A stretch of 64,000 nucleotides of DNA from Absidia repens (GCA_002105175.1 MCGE01000013.1:310001-374000), one strand, 5' to 3'. Positions 48,898-61,100 are shown, counted from the stretch's first letter. Numbers and translations are program-made. Notes: generated by a model not told the origin, from the sequence alone.

Positions 48898-50430
48898 ATG
48901 GTTAAACTTTGCGTGCTGTGCTCCAAAAAACGAGCTGTTCTCAAACGACCAAAGACTGCTCAACAGATCTGTCAGGAATGCTTCTATTACGTCTTTGAAA
49001 CAGAAATTCACAACACAATCACTGATTCGAAACTTTTCAATCGGGGTGACCGCATCGCTATTGGGGCTTCTGGTGGAAAAGGTAAATATACAATATATAA
49101 TCAATCAACGGAAACGATCAAAGGTCTGCTAATACTTGGTATTGTTTGCTCAACACTCTTAGACTCAACGGTGCTGGCACATGTTATGAAAACACTCAAC
49201 GATCGGTATGATTATGGCCTGAATCTATTTTTACTATCTGTCGATGAAGGGATCACTGGCTATCGAGACGATTCTTTGGAAACCGTTAAACGAAATCAAC
49301 AACAATACGAACTACCACTCAAGATTGTTTCTTACAAGCAATTGTATGGTTGGACTATGGATGAAATTGTCCAGGAAGTTGGTCTTAAGAACAACTGGTA
49401 AGGATTCTGAGTGCCTGCTCTAGTTTATAATTAAAAAAAAAATTCTATTCAATCAATTATAGTACTTACTGTGGGGTGTTCCGACGACAAGCTTTGGACC
49501 GTGGATCAGTGATGCTTGGTGTGGATCATATTGTTACTGGCCACAATGCCGATGATATTGCAGAAACCATTTTAATGAATAGTAAGGAAAACATGAAAAT
49601 ACATTGACTTATGTGGATATGAACATTAACACGTTTGTATCTTTTTAGTCTTCCGTGGTGATGTTGCTCGTCTTGGTCGTTGTACAGAAATTGTGACTCA
49701 AGGGGAAAGCATGATTCGAAGATCCAAACCATTCAAGTATACCTATGAAAAAGAAATCGTCATGTATGCCTATTTCAAGAAGCTGGACTACTTTTCAACT
49801 GAATGTATCTATTCACCCAATGCATATCGTGGTCATGCTCGTACCTTTTTGAAGGATTTGGAAGCAATCCGACCAAGTTCTATTATTGGTAAGATTACCA
49901 TATGCCATATTTATACAGAGGTGAACTCATCATTGTTATTGTTATTATTATTATTATGACTTTATAGATATCATTCATTCTGGTGAAGCGTTTGAAATCA
50001 AGACTGGAATAAAGATGCCCACCCAAAAGACGTGTGAACGATGTGGATATATGTCCTCCAATGACGTGTGTAAAGGTTGTGTACTTTTGGAAGGACTGAA
50101 CCGTGGACTTCCACAATTGGGTATTGGCAAGGAATCAAAAGTCGTAAGAAAATTTCCCAGAAAATAAGAAAAGATTCTATGGTGAAACTAACTCGACTCC
50201 GTTTATTTTATTTCGTTTGAAAATAGCGGAAACAAATGGCTGAATCGGATCAAATGGACCAACCTTTACCGACTATTGAACATTTTTCTGCGATAAAACG
50301 TGACGATGCGGGACCTGATATGATCTTACCCAAAGACCCAGCTCTTGTGCACACTCCTCCTCCCCGTGTACCCACTGGTATTATCAAGGACCAACAAAAT
50401 TCCACTGGAAAGAAAGACTTGACATGGTGA
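48898..50430 (+). CDS. NCS6: CTU1/NCS6, cytosolic tRNA 2-thiolation protein
   Basis: ATP-dependent enzyme that, with CTU2/Ncs2 and the sulfur carrier Urm1, thiolates the wobble uridine (U34) of Lys, Glu and Gln tRNAs. Six exons: 48898-49081, 49163-49397, 49463-49581, 49649-49888, 49968-50143, 50227-50430, giving 385 residues. An N-terminal zinc site (CVLC...CQEC) is followed by the PP-loop ATP site GASGGKDST, which the first intron splits between Lys and Asp. [13 protein letters not shown] carries the CxxC of the active site. [19 protein letters not shown] and [14 protein letters not shown] are family signatures, and the C-terminal zinc site is [16 protein letters not shown]. The end is a less conserved extension. 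AATAAA at 50562-50567. Confidence 0.97.
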
Positions 50431-50891
50431 TTAACTAGCTCTAGTTAGTTATAATTTTTTTTTCGTGTATTAGTATTAGTATTAGTATCGATGGTAATAG
50501 TTATATAGTTTAGCTGGGAGCGGTTTTATTCCATTCTCAATCTTTTGATGTACTTTACTTCAATAAAACATTCACTCCATTTTTACCTTATATGAACACC
50601 ATATGATATTCTGACCACTATCCCACATCTATGACATCTAGTTGACAATTCCCAGATCATTACACTTTAAACTTCCACCCTTTGCATATTCTTTTTGATT
50701 ACTGTACTCCTGCATTCTAAATAAAAGCCTCCATTAAATTGCTCGGGTACAGTTTATTAGCTTTAAATTGAAGCGAAGGTATAAATCAAGACGGTGTATA
50801 TTAAAATTGGGGCGTTGAAAAAATTAAATTCAGATCGTGATTGAAAAGGTACGCTCTCCAGACTTCTATAACCAGTACTAGTATCGTCAGG
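50431..50891. other. 3' end of CTU1 and spacer
   Basis: 3' untranslated region and AT-rich spacer up to repeat copy E. No gene seen. Confidence 0.5.
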
Positions 50892-50945
50892 TAGTCACAA
50901 TAACGATATCAACCGGAAAGCGAAATTACATCGTTATTGTGACTA
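50892..50945 (+). repeat. Perfect 16-bp inverted repeat (hairpin) at the start of copy E
   Basis: Arms TAGTCACAATAACGAT (50892-50907) and ATCGTTATTGTGACTA (50930-50945) with a 22-base loop. The same hairpin, with one mismatch each, starts copies A (12851-12898) and D (38053-38094, minus strand). Confidence 0.9.
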
Positions 50946-52054
50946 GTATCGCTATTCTGATGCGTACATCTATGCTACATCCAAAAAGCCAGTGGATTTC
51001 TGAAACGTTCTTTTGTGTCTTTTTCATCGAATTTAAAAAAAAAAGATCATCATGGCAATGGTAATGATCGGACCTGCAGTTCAGTGGTGACCTCAGAAAA
51101 TATTTCAAATCCCACGCTCGTGATTTTTATTTCCGCCCTCTCACTTTTATTATTTCTTTTTTTTCTTCACCATTCAACTTGTATGAACTTATGTTGGACT
51201 TGGTTATGTTGGACTTCGTTATGTTGGACTTGGATTAGTGTTAGGATTCGTTTAGAAGCATTTTCAGAACAGGGATTACAATATTCATGGGGAAACCCTT
51301 TCATTTTGGATTCAGGATTTTGAATCGCATTTGTTGGCTTTTTGGCGCCTCCATCAGTATAGCTTAGTTCTAGTTAGTCCATAGTTTCAATCAATATTTC
51401 AATAAATATGTCGCTTTTTATAGAATGTCTTGCGTTGTGCAATAGATCCCTTTTACCATCGTCCATTTGTAGTGTTGACAATTGTTATATTTCAATAAAG
51501 ATATCCATTTATAGTCCTTCTCATGTCTTGTCTGCCTTATACAGTATATTAGATCCCTTTTTACAATCGTTCCTTTAGAAAACTGTTGATCGTTCTTCAT
51601 ATCCCCAATAGTCTACCTCATATTATCTCCATTAGACTCTTTGTAGTGTGTTTTTGATATGTGGTACTACCATGGGGTACGCTTTTCATGTTTGGTTTTA
51701 TTTTGGTTTTAGAATGACTCTATCTATCCTATTCATCCTCTATTCACCTATTGAAAGGCCAATCAAAGGGCGAGTTTCCTTGTTGAAGTTTTGCCCTCTA
51801 CCACTTCACATATAAATCCCAGAGCTTTGGACTCAAAATAAAATACTCCCTTGGGTTTACTTTATCTTTAATATTAAATGCTTAACCTGCTATCTCTCAT
51901 TTGAATAATAATTAGGGATCCACGCAAATCTGCTTACAACCTTCACCGCTCCCTCGCACACAGAATAGTTGATGTTTAGGAGATCCAGAAAGATCAATAA
52001 AATATTATTCGAATTATGTATGATAATGCACTTTCAACTACTAATGTTTTCTAG
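50892..52054 (+). repeat. Dispersed repeat, copy E (near full length)
   Basis: The best preserved start of the family. It has a perfect 16-bp hairpin, then text shared with copy A (TTTTGTGTCTTTTTCATCGAA near 51012), the core ATTCATGGGGAAACCC near 51283-51298, GCAATAGATCCC at 51439-51450 (as in copy A), GAATGACTCTAT near 51713 (as in copy C) and the end AATGTTTTCTAG at 52043-52054 (as in copy C). Within it a 15-bp unit TTATGTTGGACTTGG is repeated three times in tandem at 51189-51233. Confidence 0.8.
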
Positions 52055-52372
52055 ATTAATGTTGACATTCCATGGTTTGTCATTATCCCGATTATCGGTA
52101 ATGTATGTCCCTACTATGACAGCGAGGAAAAGAAGACAGGTAATGCTTGCTGCTGGTGGCAAAGATGGAATACTATGCATGACAGTGGTTTCATAAGCCG
52201 ATTTTTCCGAGTGATGCAAAATGAAACGCCGAACTCAGTACCATCGTACGTTCCAGAGGCAGAAAAGAGAAGAGACTGTCAGAAAGATAGAATAGCCAGC
52301 ATGGCAAAAGACATTACAACATCAAAAGAAAGGAAAAAAGATAAAAAAAACTGGTTCTGGAGGTTTCTTTAA
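52055..52372 (+). CDS. Unassigned ORF directly after repeat copy E
   Basis: From an acceptor-like TTTTCTAG at 52047-52054 a 105-codon frame runs to a stop at 52372. Composition is coding-like: INVDIPWFVIIPIIGNVCPY, CCWWQRWNTMHDSGFISRFF, then a charged tail with KDRIASMAKDI and KKDKKNWFWRFL. The Cys-Pro-Tyr and Cys-Cys-Trp-Trp parts could be metal or disulfide sites. There is no convincing own start codon except an internal Met at 52175. It may be the last exon of a gene with its 5' part in the repeat, or a passenger. I do not recognise the family. Confidence 0.35.
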   Translation: MNVDIPWFVIIPIIGNVCPYYDSEEKKTGNACCWWQRWNTMHDSGFISRFFRVMQNETPNSVPSYVPEAEKRRDCQKDRIASMAKDITTSKERKKDKKNWFWRFL

Positions 52373-52844
52373 AAAAAATACTGCTGCTCTTTTTCTTTTG
52401 AGAGATGTTCGTGGTACAAGTTGGGTAAATATTGTTAGTAGTACACGCTTAATAAAAGTTGGCAGTGTGAACTGATCCACCATGGTATATTAGAAAGAAA
52501 AAACGGAGATTGAACTACTTTGTGAACCAATGACAGAAACGATCAGCATCATCAATACAGCATGAAATTGCATGGGAATTTTTTCAGTTAAAAATATATT
52601 GTAACTGGACTCACTCCATTATCTATCGTTCGTGGTTTTACTTGGACCATATGATTTGAAATCACCTAAATACATGACAGCTACATTTCGTTTTGTTGAT
52701 CGGGTATTCAAATTTATGCTGGTCTATAAATAAACTTCATCTTCTCAAAAAAGCGCATATCATCTTTTTTTTTTTCTTTCTTAAAACTGACCCTTTACCC
52801 ATTCTTATATTAGCATATCCTTATTATCTATACTTCCATGCGAA
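52373..52844. promoter_or_regulatory. Upstream region of the Zn2Cys6 factor
   Basis: 472 bp, AT-rich, with a T-rich tract at 52765-52785 shortly before the ATG at 52845. No operator recognised. Confidence 0.4.
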
Positions 52845-55425
52845 ATGACTACTACAGATGACCAGCAACAACAACAACTTGATCTTCGGAAACGGACTAT
52901 AGCTTCCAAGAAAATGCGAATGACTTTAGCGTGTGTGCGATGCAGGTAAACTTTACAGACAAAAAGACATTCCTTTTGTGTTTACTTTCGTCCCACAGAT
53001 ACTCATTCTTCACTGCTACTTTTTTCTCTCTGTCTCTCTTTTTAATTTTTATATATCCAATTGGACATTCTGTATCATAGATCAAAAAAAGGTACTTGGC
53101 GAGAGCGTAGAACACCATTGGCGTCTTGACACTGACCTCCTCTTCTTCTTCTTCTCCAGTCAAGTGTGACACATTACATCCTTCTTGCACCAGATGTTCC
53201 CAAGCAAAAGGTAAAGATTTATATTGTATATGAAGTACTCATCATAAGGCATTTCTCTCACAGTGAAAATCTTCTTCCTTCTTTTCTCACGATAGTCTCT
53301 TGTTCTTACGAAGGCTCGTCCTCTCAGGTTGACATTTACAATATCATCAAGCTCAACGAGACTGTTGGCACCTTACAGCAACGGATCCATTATCTTGAAT
53401 CGGCCATCAGCGACATTCAACATACAAAACCAACAGCAACATCAATAACCAACGACGTCCCTGAAAAAAATTCAACATCATCAACATCAGCATCATTATC
53501 ACATGGGCAGCTTCAAAGTCCACGCCAGTGGACTTTATCACTCACTTCGACCGGCTTACAAATTGATACCAACATCGTTAGTCTTCCAAATTTGTACAAC
53601 ATTTTACTCTCCGGTGTCTCTGAACTCGACTTGAATCAACAGTGTACAACAACCAGTGGTGATAGTCTCTCCTCCGTGGAAAATCCTGCATTATCATCAT
53701 TATGTCATTATTCGGAAACAGGACATCGACGGCAACAAAAAGGTGGCCAACACTCCAGTGCAGACTTCGTGACCCACAAGCCTATCATGGTACAACCCAA
53801 CACACCCCTATGGCGTTCAAAACTCACCACGTTCCCACTTTACAGCACTTGGTCTTCCGACAGCTTACCAAAGACATCTCTTGATCATTCTTCCTACTCG
53901 TCACCACCTTTGGATCGGCTTCATTTACAGCATAGGTGGAATCAGCTGCATCGACATGGGACGGCACCGGCAACATCTGTCCTAGGCAGCATGATCAACA
54001 TTTACAGTGAATGCTTCTTATGCTTACCGGACACTGGATATGGCGGAACAATTAGTGAACGGTATCATCAGGGCACATTGGATCCTCTGTTGGCAAATGC
54101 TATCTTTGCTTGGTCGGCGCGTCATGGGGCAATCTATCACAACCTTTATATTGGCCAAGACCCGAATCAAGTAGGCGAATGCTATTTTAATGTCGCCAAG
54201 GATTTACTCAAGGAACGATTTACAACTCCTACCATTGATACCTTACATGGTGTTTTGATTTTATATATCTATGCCATTGGACGACCATCTGCCATCAAAG
54301 AGGAAAATTACCGAGGACAATCATCAACAGCAACATCTTCATCTTCAGCAGCAGCAGCATCAGAAGCATACATCTTCTTGGGTTTAGCTATACGGATGTG
54401 TCTGGATTTGGAACTGCATAAGGAAAAAATAGGCGACGATGACCAGGCGATGGCGGCGGATGATGATCAACGGATGAAAATGGAATGCTATCGACGATTT
54501 TTTTGGGTTCTCTACTTTTTGGAAACGCTTTGTGCTCTACATTCTGATCGACCCTTTTCCTTACCATCTGAAGATCAAATCACCGTGACATATCCGAATA
54601 CACTGGACAGTGAAACCGGTGAACGACGATGGCGAACAGAATTTATGATGAAACGATTTCGTATCACACGTATCTACCGCGATATTATCCAACGGACGTC
54701 TCAACCGACACTCTTGCCTCTATCGTGTATATCAGAACTGGATGCTAGTTTAGACGAATGGTATGACCAACTTCCTCCTTACCTCAAATATCAAGAAGGG
54801 GACTTGCGGCGCAGGAAATGGAAAAGCACGTCGTTCCGGGAACAGGCCTGTATCAAACTCAACTTGGAATACCACTTTCAGCGGTGTCAACTCTATGCGG
54901 TGTTTTTGAAGCGAAAACAAGATGATAGGGTGGACGAGGATGACGAACGATTTGATGGTAATGGCGGTGGAAGGGGTTATAAACATGAACACAATGGTGA
55001 CAACAGCGACAATCACGAAGCTGATCGGGACGACCACACAACAGCATCGATGGAAGCTACAGCAGAAAAAGTATGTGTTACGTCCGCAACAATGACGGTG
55101 GAATTGATGCAGTGCTGGAATCAATTACAACAACGCTGGTGTCATTTTTCTTTGGAAGCTTTGATGATGGCACTCAATATATTTGAAATGCAACTCATGG
55201 ACAGGACCCACATTGAACAAACCAAGGCTCATTTGACGACGATATTGGATATTTTACAAGCATCACCCATTCAACATCATCGACATGTGATTATTGTTAC
55301 AACTCGGATCCAAGAACTTTTGTACATGAAATGTGATGATCATAGCAATATCGGATGGGCACCCCGTACAGAAATGGCAACAGCATCAACAACTATCGGC
55401 AACAATAATGGGCAACAGCAGCCGC

Positions 55426-55477
<52 letters not shown>

Positions 55478-56003
55478 CATCAGTCATCAACAGCTTGAAC
55501 CGCCGACGACAACTACTCTCCAGCAATCTATGGAGATTTACAATACACTGTTACTTCCACAGCACCCAAATGGAATGTTTGGCGCTCTCCATTGTGATCT
55601 TCCTCTCTCCGAATTTTTATACAACCCTGTGATGCAACTACCCTCTTCGTCCTTTGGATCTTATACCACAACAGCACAGCCACTATGGACGACTACCACG
55701 CAACCGCTATCAACACCATCACAACTGTCTTTAAATCAAACGTATTCACCAACAGTAACATCGCCATCAACATCATCAATATATTCAACGTTTTCATTGA
55801 GCGATGACTCAAGAGGGCCATCTGCAGCATCTCTTTGGACAACAACAACATTACATCAGCCCACATATGCATCCAATGGACCAGCTATCTTTGAATCTAT
55901 CCCTTTACACCAAGGACGTTATTCATCTAATCAACAACCAGATCCACCGAATGAACACCATCTATTTTCACAAAGTAGCCCGTATTCAGCAAACCAACAA
56001 TGA
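52845..56003 (+). CDS. Zn2Cys6 fungal transcription factor with polyglutamine tract
   Basis: Nuclear DNA-binding regulator of the Gal4 class. Exons 52845-52945, 53081-53091 (only 11 nt), 53160-53210 and 53296-56003 give 956 residues. Only the spliced form restores the zinc cluster: CVRCRSKKVKCDTLHP, SCTRCSQAKVSC, with the six Cys at CX2C-X6-C-X6-C-X2-C-X6-C spacing. A short coiled coil follows (IKLNETVGTLQQRIHYLESA), the usual dimer element. The middle region has the fungal-specific transcription factor domain (NAIFAWSARHGAIYHNLYIG, FLGLAIRMCLDLELHKE, ECYRRFFWVLYFLETLCALH). A CAA repeat at 55425-55478 encodes about 19 Gln. The tail is Ser/Thr/Gln/Pro-rich, a likely activation region. The target pathway cannot be read from the sequence. 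AATAAA at 56137-56142. Confidence 0.93.
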
Positions 56004-56782
56004 ACCCGCTCTCCTATATTTAGTTTTTACTTTGATATATATATATAGTTATAGATTCTCCTCCATGTGTAGTCATTTTAGTTACATCCACTTTTTTTTT
56101 TTTAGCCTTCTTCTCATATGTATTTATGTACTGTTGAATAAAATCCAAATTCGATATTGTAACATGCCTCTGTGATGACTATCAAATACTATTTATTTTT
56201 AGATATGATATGGGATGTGTAAGCTCTGGTGGAGAAGAGATCGGAATAAGAGGGTCTGATTGTCATGGGTAGAGTTGAAATCACAGGGAAAGACATGATA
56301 GTTATGATATCTGGGCAATAGGGGGGAAAATAACAATAAGATTAGGCTTGTGACCGATCATCACCATTGCCTTTTTTTTGGGGGGAGGAACACATATACA
56401 CAATTTTAAGCAACAACAGCATAGCAGTATAAATATCAAATCATATGTTTATTGGGATGACAAGAAAAAAAAAAAAGGTTGAATATATACACAAAAAGAC
56501 AAAGGATTCGGAATGATAGTTTAATAAAGTCCTATTTTCGCCTTCTTTGAGACAAAGAGGCACAAAAAAGGAAGAAAATAATGAATAAATGATAAAAATG
56601 GGTCCGGTAAGAATAGATAAGATATGACTACAAGAGGAATGTGGGTTTTTCATGCAAAAAAAAAGGGTGTGTGAGAGAGAGATAGAGATAGATAGAGAAG
56701 GTTGTATATACTAAAAAGAGATATAAGAAGCGGGGGGAAATGGGGGGGGACACTGTTTTGTTTGTTTGTTTGTTTTTTTGGT
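56004..56782. other. Convergent 3' ends
   Basis: 779 bp between two converging genes, with a plus AATAAA at 56137-56142, a minus AATAAA at 56448-56453, a GA-rich microsatellite near 56668-56700 and a G-run near 56740. No gene seen. Confidence 0.55.
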
Positions 56783-58189
56783 TTAAATGGAGATGGCCAT
56801 ATTGTCACTATCCACGATACAATCACAATCGGTATAACCAAGTGAGTCGACAATGTTGCTTTCTTCTGCCTTCATGATACGCATGATTTCCGCCGCGGAA
56901 TAATTGACAATCCCTTTAGCGACAGTGACCGTATCGCCGACACCATGATTGGAAGTATGATGGACCACTAAACGGACCGCTTGATGTTCAACAAAATTAC
57001 CTTCGACCTTGGAGATAGAATGGGCATAGAGCGACGTGGGTGACTTCTGTTTGGAGGCGCCTTGAGCAATTTCTTCGGCCACGTCGGCATCAATATGGAT
57101 AGTACCAGCTGTATGAAGGCCATGGAGGATCCACCATTTACGGTCAATCAGAGGTTGGGGTTGGGCAACAAATCGTGTATGAGCAGGGACAGGAGCAGTA
57201 TCATTAATGATGGGCAAAATGTTTTCAGGAGTGGCACCACGAGTAATCACCGTTGTCACACCGGCTGCTGTAGCCAAATCGGCCGCCACCAATTTGGTCA
57301 CCATGCCACCTGTACCAAGCGCAGAGCCTGGCGCGGTCACGGTGATTTCTTGTCGAAGTGCTTCAATATCGTCACACACTTTGATGGGTCTTGCGTCAGG
57401 GTTGGTGCGAGGGTTGTCGGTATACAAGCAGTCCACATCGGTCATCAGGAATAAATAGTCGGCTTTCACCATGCCTGCAGTAATGGCAGAGAGTGTATCA
57501 TTGTCGCCGAATTTGATTTCCTAATCAAAGGTAATAGATAGATAGATATGTATATTAGTTTTCCCAAGTGTTTTTGTTTTTTGTTTCATATATGCATTTG
57601 AAAGTAGGACTTACCGAGATAGAAATGGTGTCATTTTCATTAACAATAGGTACCACACCCATGTCGAGGAGTTCTTCCAAACAATTAACGGCATTTAGGT
57701 ATTGGGTTCTTTGGGCGAGATCGTTCTTTGTCAGCAAAAGTTGAGCCACAGGTTGGTTAAATTGTCCAAAGAGATCATCGTACATACTCATCAATCGCCC
57801 TTGACCAACTGCAGCAATAGCCTATATAATAGTGATAGTATCAAAAATATATGAGTAAGTATCAAGTCAATTAAACAAAAAAAAAAAAAAAAAAAAAAAA
57901 AAGGATTGATGATGCTCACATGTTTTACCTGGACGGCAGCAGATGTTTTTGGTTTTTCATTCATATTCAATCTTCGTAAGCCAGTTCCAACAGCAGCACT
58001 TGTCACAAGCACTACGCGGTGACCAAGTTGTTTCAAACTGAGAATAGTTTCCACGATCCTTGACAAGTTGCCTAACAATGGATAATGAGTCTTTTCGTCG
58101 CAAATGGAGGATGTCCCAACTTTGATGACCAATGTCAATGATGTGTTTGTTGGACGATGAGTGTTTTGAATATTTCGATAGATAGTCAT
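56783..58189 (-). CDS. PRO1: Glutamate 5-kinase with PUA domain
   Basis: Phosphorylates the gamma-carboxyl of glutamate, the first step of proline synthesis, and is normally inhibited by proline. Three exons, 57929-58189, 57615-57821 and 56783-57520, give 401 residues. The amino-acid kinase domain shows VIKVGTSSI (phosphate loop), [52 protein letters not shown] and [19 protein letters not shown]. The C-terminal 100 residues form a PUA domain ([20 protein letters not shown]), as in bacterial ProB and yeast Pro1. In plants and animals this activity is fused to the reductase; here it stands alone. I chose the Met at 58189; an in-frame Met at 58231 would add a Thr run. The intron at 57822-57928 contains a long T run on the coding strand. 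Confidence 0.96.
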
Positions 58190-61100
58190 AATAGTAGTAG
58201 TAGTAGTAGTAGCAGTGTTGTATATATACAAAAGTGGAAAGAAAAAGAAAAGAAAAAGATGGAATGGAGACTGAAAAAAAAACAGGGACCGCTTTCAAGA
58301 TATTTATATGCAAATTCCAAAAAAAGAAAAAAAAAAGTTCGATCACTCCCCAGAATCGTTAAGACTCCCTCTCCCAGCATTTCCACATTTCATCATGATT
58401 ACTCTATAAAGTAAAGATGGAAAAATAGATAACGATCAAAAAGAGAAAAACCAAACTGGGGTGACCCACGTCAAAAAGATCACAGAGTCGTGCTTTAAAA
58501 GGTAAAGTCTATTGCATCACATCTCCTTGGGGGGAGGACGCACAAGCCAATAAAGAACAGCGAAAATGCAGAATAAAAGAAAAACACTAAATGACTGAAG
58601 TGTCTTTTGAGTTGTTCACATGTTCTTTTATATAAAATAAAATAAAAACGGGTAGGCGATATTGATTAAATGACCACGATATGATACCACTATCTTATTT
58701 AATCTACATCATACAAATGTCTGGACTGTGTGTGTGTATGATTTATAAATAGATCCACCATACCCTTTACGCACTGGTCGTTTTGACACTACATCTCCTC
58801 CCCTGCAAATCATGATCTCAACTCACCTTATTATATGTACTGTATTCAACCATATGCTTCTTTTTCTTCTCATCGTATCACCCACACATAAACTATTGAC
58901 TAATATGTCCTTTATTAAAAAAAAAAAAAAAAAGAAAAAAAAAGGTTTTCGAGGGGCATAACTGAATGTGTGATGATGATGTGATAAAAAAAAAAAAACT
59001 TCCCATGATGACTGACTGGCATTAGCCATTATCGGACGGGATTTCAAATATCAAGAAAGTGGATTTTGTTACTTTGACGATCTGGAAAATGAGCTCCAAT
59101 CCTCAAAGATACTGGAATCTCTTCACTTTCATTGTCATCGGGTATATACAATAGGTTGAATTAATCACATTATGTATTAACACAGTGCGCCAAGAACTGT
59201 ACCTTGTTTTTTTCATGTGCTTGAGTGTTTTCTAGTTCAATGGCTAAGTATCCATTTTTCGTTAAAGGGTAGCACAGAAATAAATAATTGTATTCACTCA
59301 TTATATTCTCTCATAACTACTCACTAAAAATAAAAAGCTGCTCAAAACGTTAAAACTCCTACCATGATTTTTGGAATATCACGTTTTCTTTTTTTTTTTT
59401 TTTACTTTTTTCTGGCTCTTCTTTTTTCTGATTTTATGGCTAGGTTTCTTCGGGCGAAAAACTTGGCCAATACAGGATATTCTTCTCCCTTTCTCTTCCT
59501 TTCTCTCCCTATCTCCCCCTCTGATATCGTAAACTCTATACCATGCTTGAACACATGCTACTTCAGAACTCAAGAGTAATTGTGAATGGCTACGACCTTC
59601 TCAATCTTCTCTTTACAAATACAAGACGATAATGAAATCATTCAGGGTATGTACACAATAAAATATGCGATAACGTGATACGCGGAATACCAATACAATT
59701 CATTCTTTTCTTAGAAACGACGACTCAGCGAAACGGCATACATTACATTAGAGTCAACACATTAATATTGGCCCTGAACGTGAAGTAGGAATCTTCGGTT
59801 GTGCTGTTCTGATGTCAAATGATGACACCCTCTAGGTAAAACGTAGAAAAAAAAACATAGTTTATTGGTCTTTTCGTTTATCTCACCTTGTCCTTTGTTT
59901 TTGTTTTTGGTTAGTCGAGTCTTCTATGACGGGTGGGCATTAATTATCAAAAGGGACGGTGGATGTAGGCGCTGAAAATCACGCGACAATGACGAATGAA
60001 ATGGATAGAACCAGGGATTCAACCACCATATCGGTGTTCCTGAAAAACTTGGTATTAGCAGTGGCTTCATCTGTAATATGTCCAAGTTAATTGCTCCCGT
60101 GACATGGTGTTTGTGTGGGGGGGGGTGGCGAATCTGGTGGTCAGCCGGGTGTGCTTAGTCTATGGTTCGATTATAAAACGAAGTTCGGCGACATCAGATG
60201 CAAATGGTCGATGTGTTACCGGAAATATTACACCCCTCTTCCCTCTATCAAATTATTGCGATTTGACCGTATTGTGGATTGGTGTCTTCAACAATGTTAC
60301 TTGGCCATCACCATGGAAATCAAGTTATCTTCGTCCTTCCTCATGGGCATCGTCAAGTGCGGAACATGGTATCAATCGAATATGGGTTGCGTCCGTTTTT
60401 TGTTTCCTTGTGAACTAGCAGGTATTACATACAAAGTATGTATGGGCGTCCAATTTTTTTGTCTGGCACTCACAATATAGTATTAGTTTATCATGCTTGT
60501 AGTTTATTTAGCTTAGTTTATAGTACCTTTGTATCATTTATTCTTTTTACAATAAAAAATCTGTCTTATGTTATACTATTCATTTGCCTTCAATATAAAC
60601 TATGTTATGTTTTTATTTTGTGTGAAGAAAAAAAAAGGTAGTGTTACTCTATTACTGATTTGCTTGTGATGCAGCTTGTTTTCTTACTGAGTATACTTTA
60701 CAAATACATGCTGACTTTTGCTATCGCCCTCACATGATCGTTTCTATATCCCTTTAAGATGGAAGATACTGAAATGATTTTTATGATGCAATAATAATTG
60801 AAAAGTGGTATTAATGATGATGCATTTATAAAGTAACGAAAAAAAGAACCACGATACCTTCACCAATGTATCATGCAAAAATCATAAGGCTCCACTTTGA
60901 TCGGCAAAGATGGGGATGACCATTTTTTTCAATCCCAGTTATTGCAACCTTTGGTTTGGATTCACCTCCTTTGCCATTCACTACATTAATTACCCCTTTT
61001 TATCTGTCATATATATCTTTTGCCACTTGTCTCCCGCTCCCTCTCTCACCATCGAGCTTGTTTTTTTTTTATGGGATTCTACTGAAATGTATTTTCTTGA

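Noticed and set aside
12851..52054. Interpretation of the repeat copies as solo LTRs
   Set aside because: The copies lack TG...CA ends and no reverse transcriptase, integrase or primer-binding site is present in the window; the 5' hairpin does not fit an LTR.
59995..60060. A tRNA on the minus strand, because of GGTTGAATCCCTGG
   Set aside because: The B-box-like piece lacks the exact TTCGA core, and I could not fold acceptor, D and anticodon arms around it.
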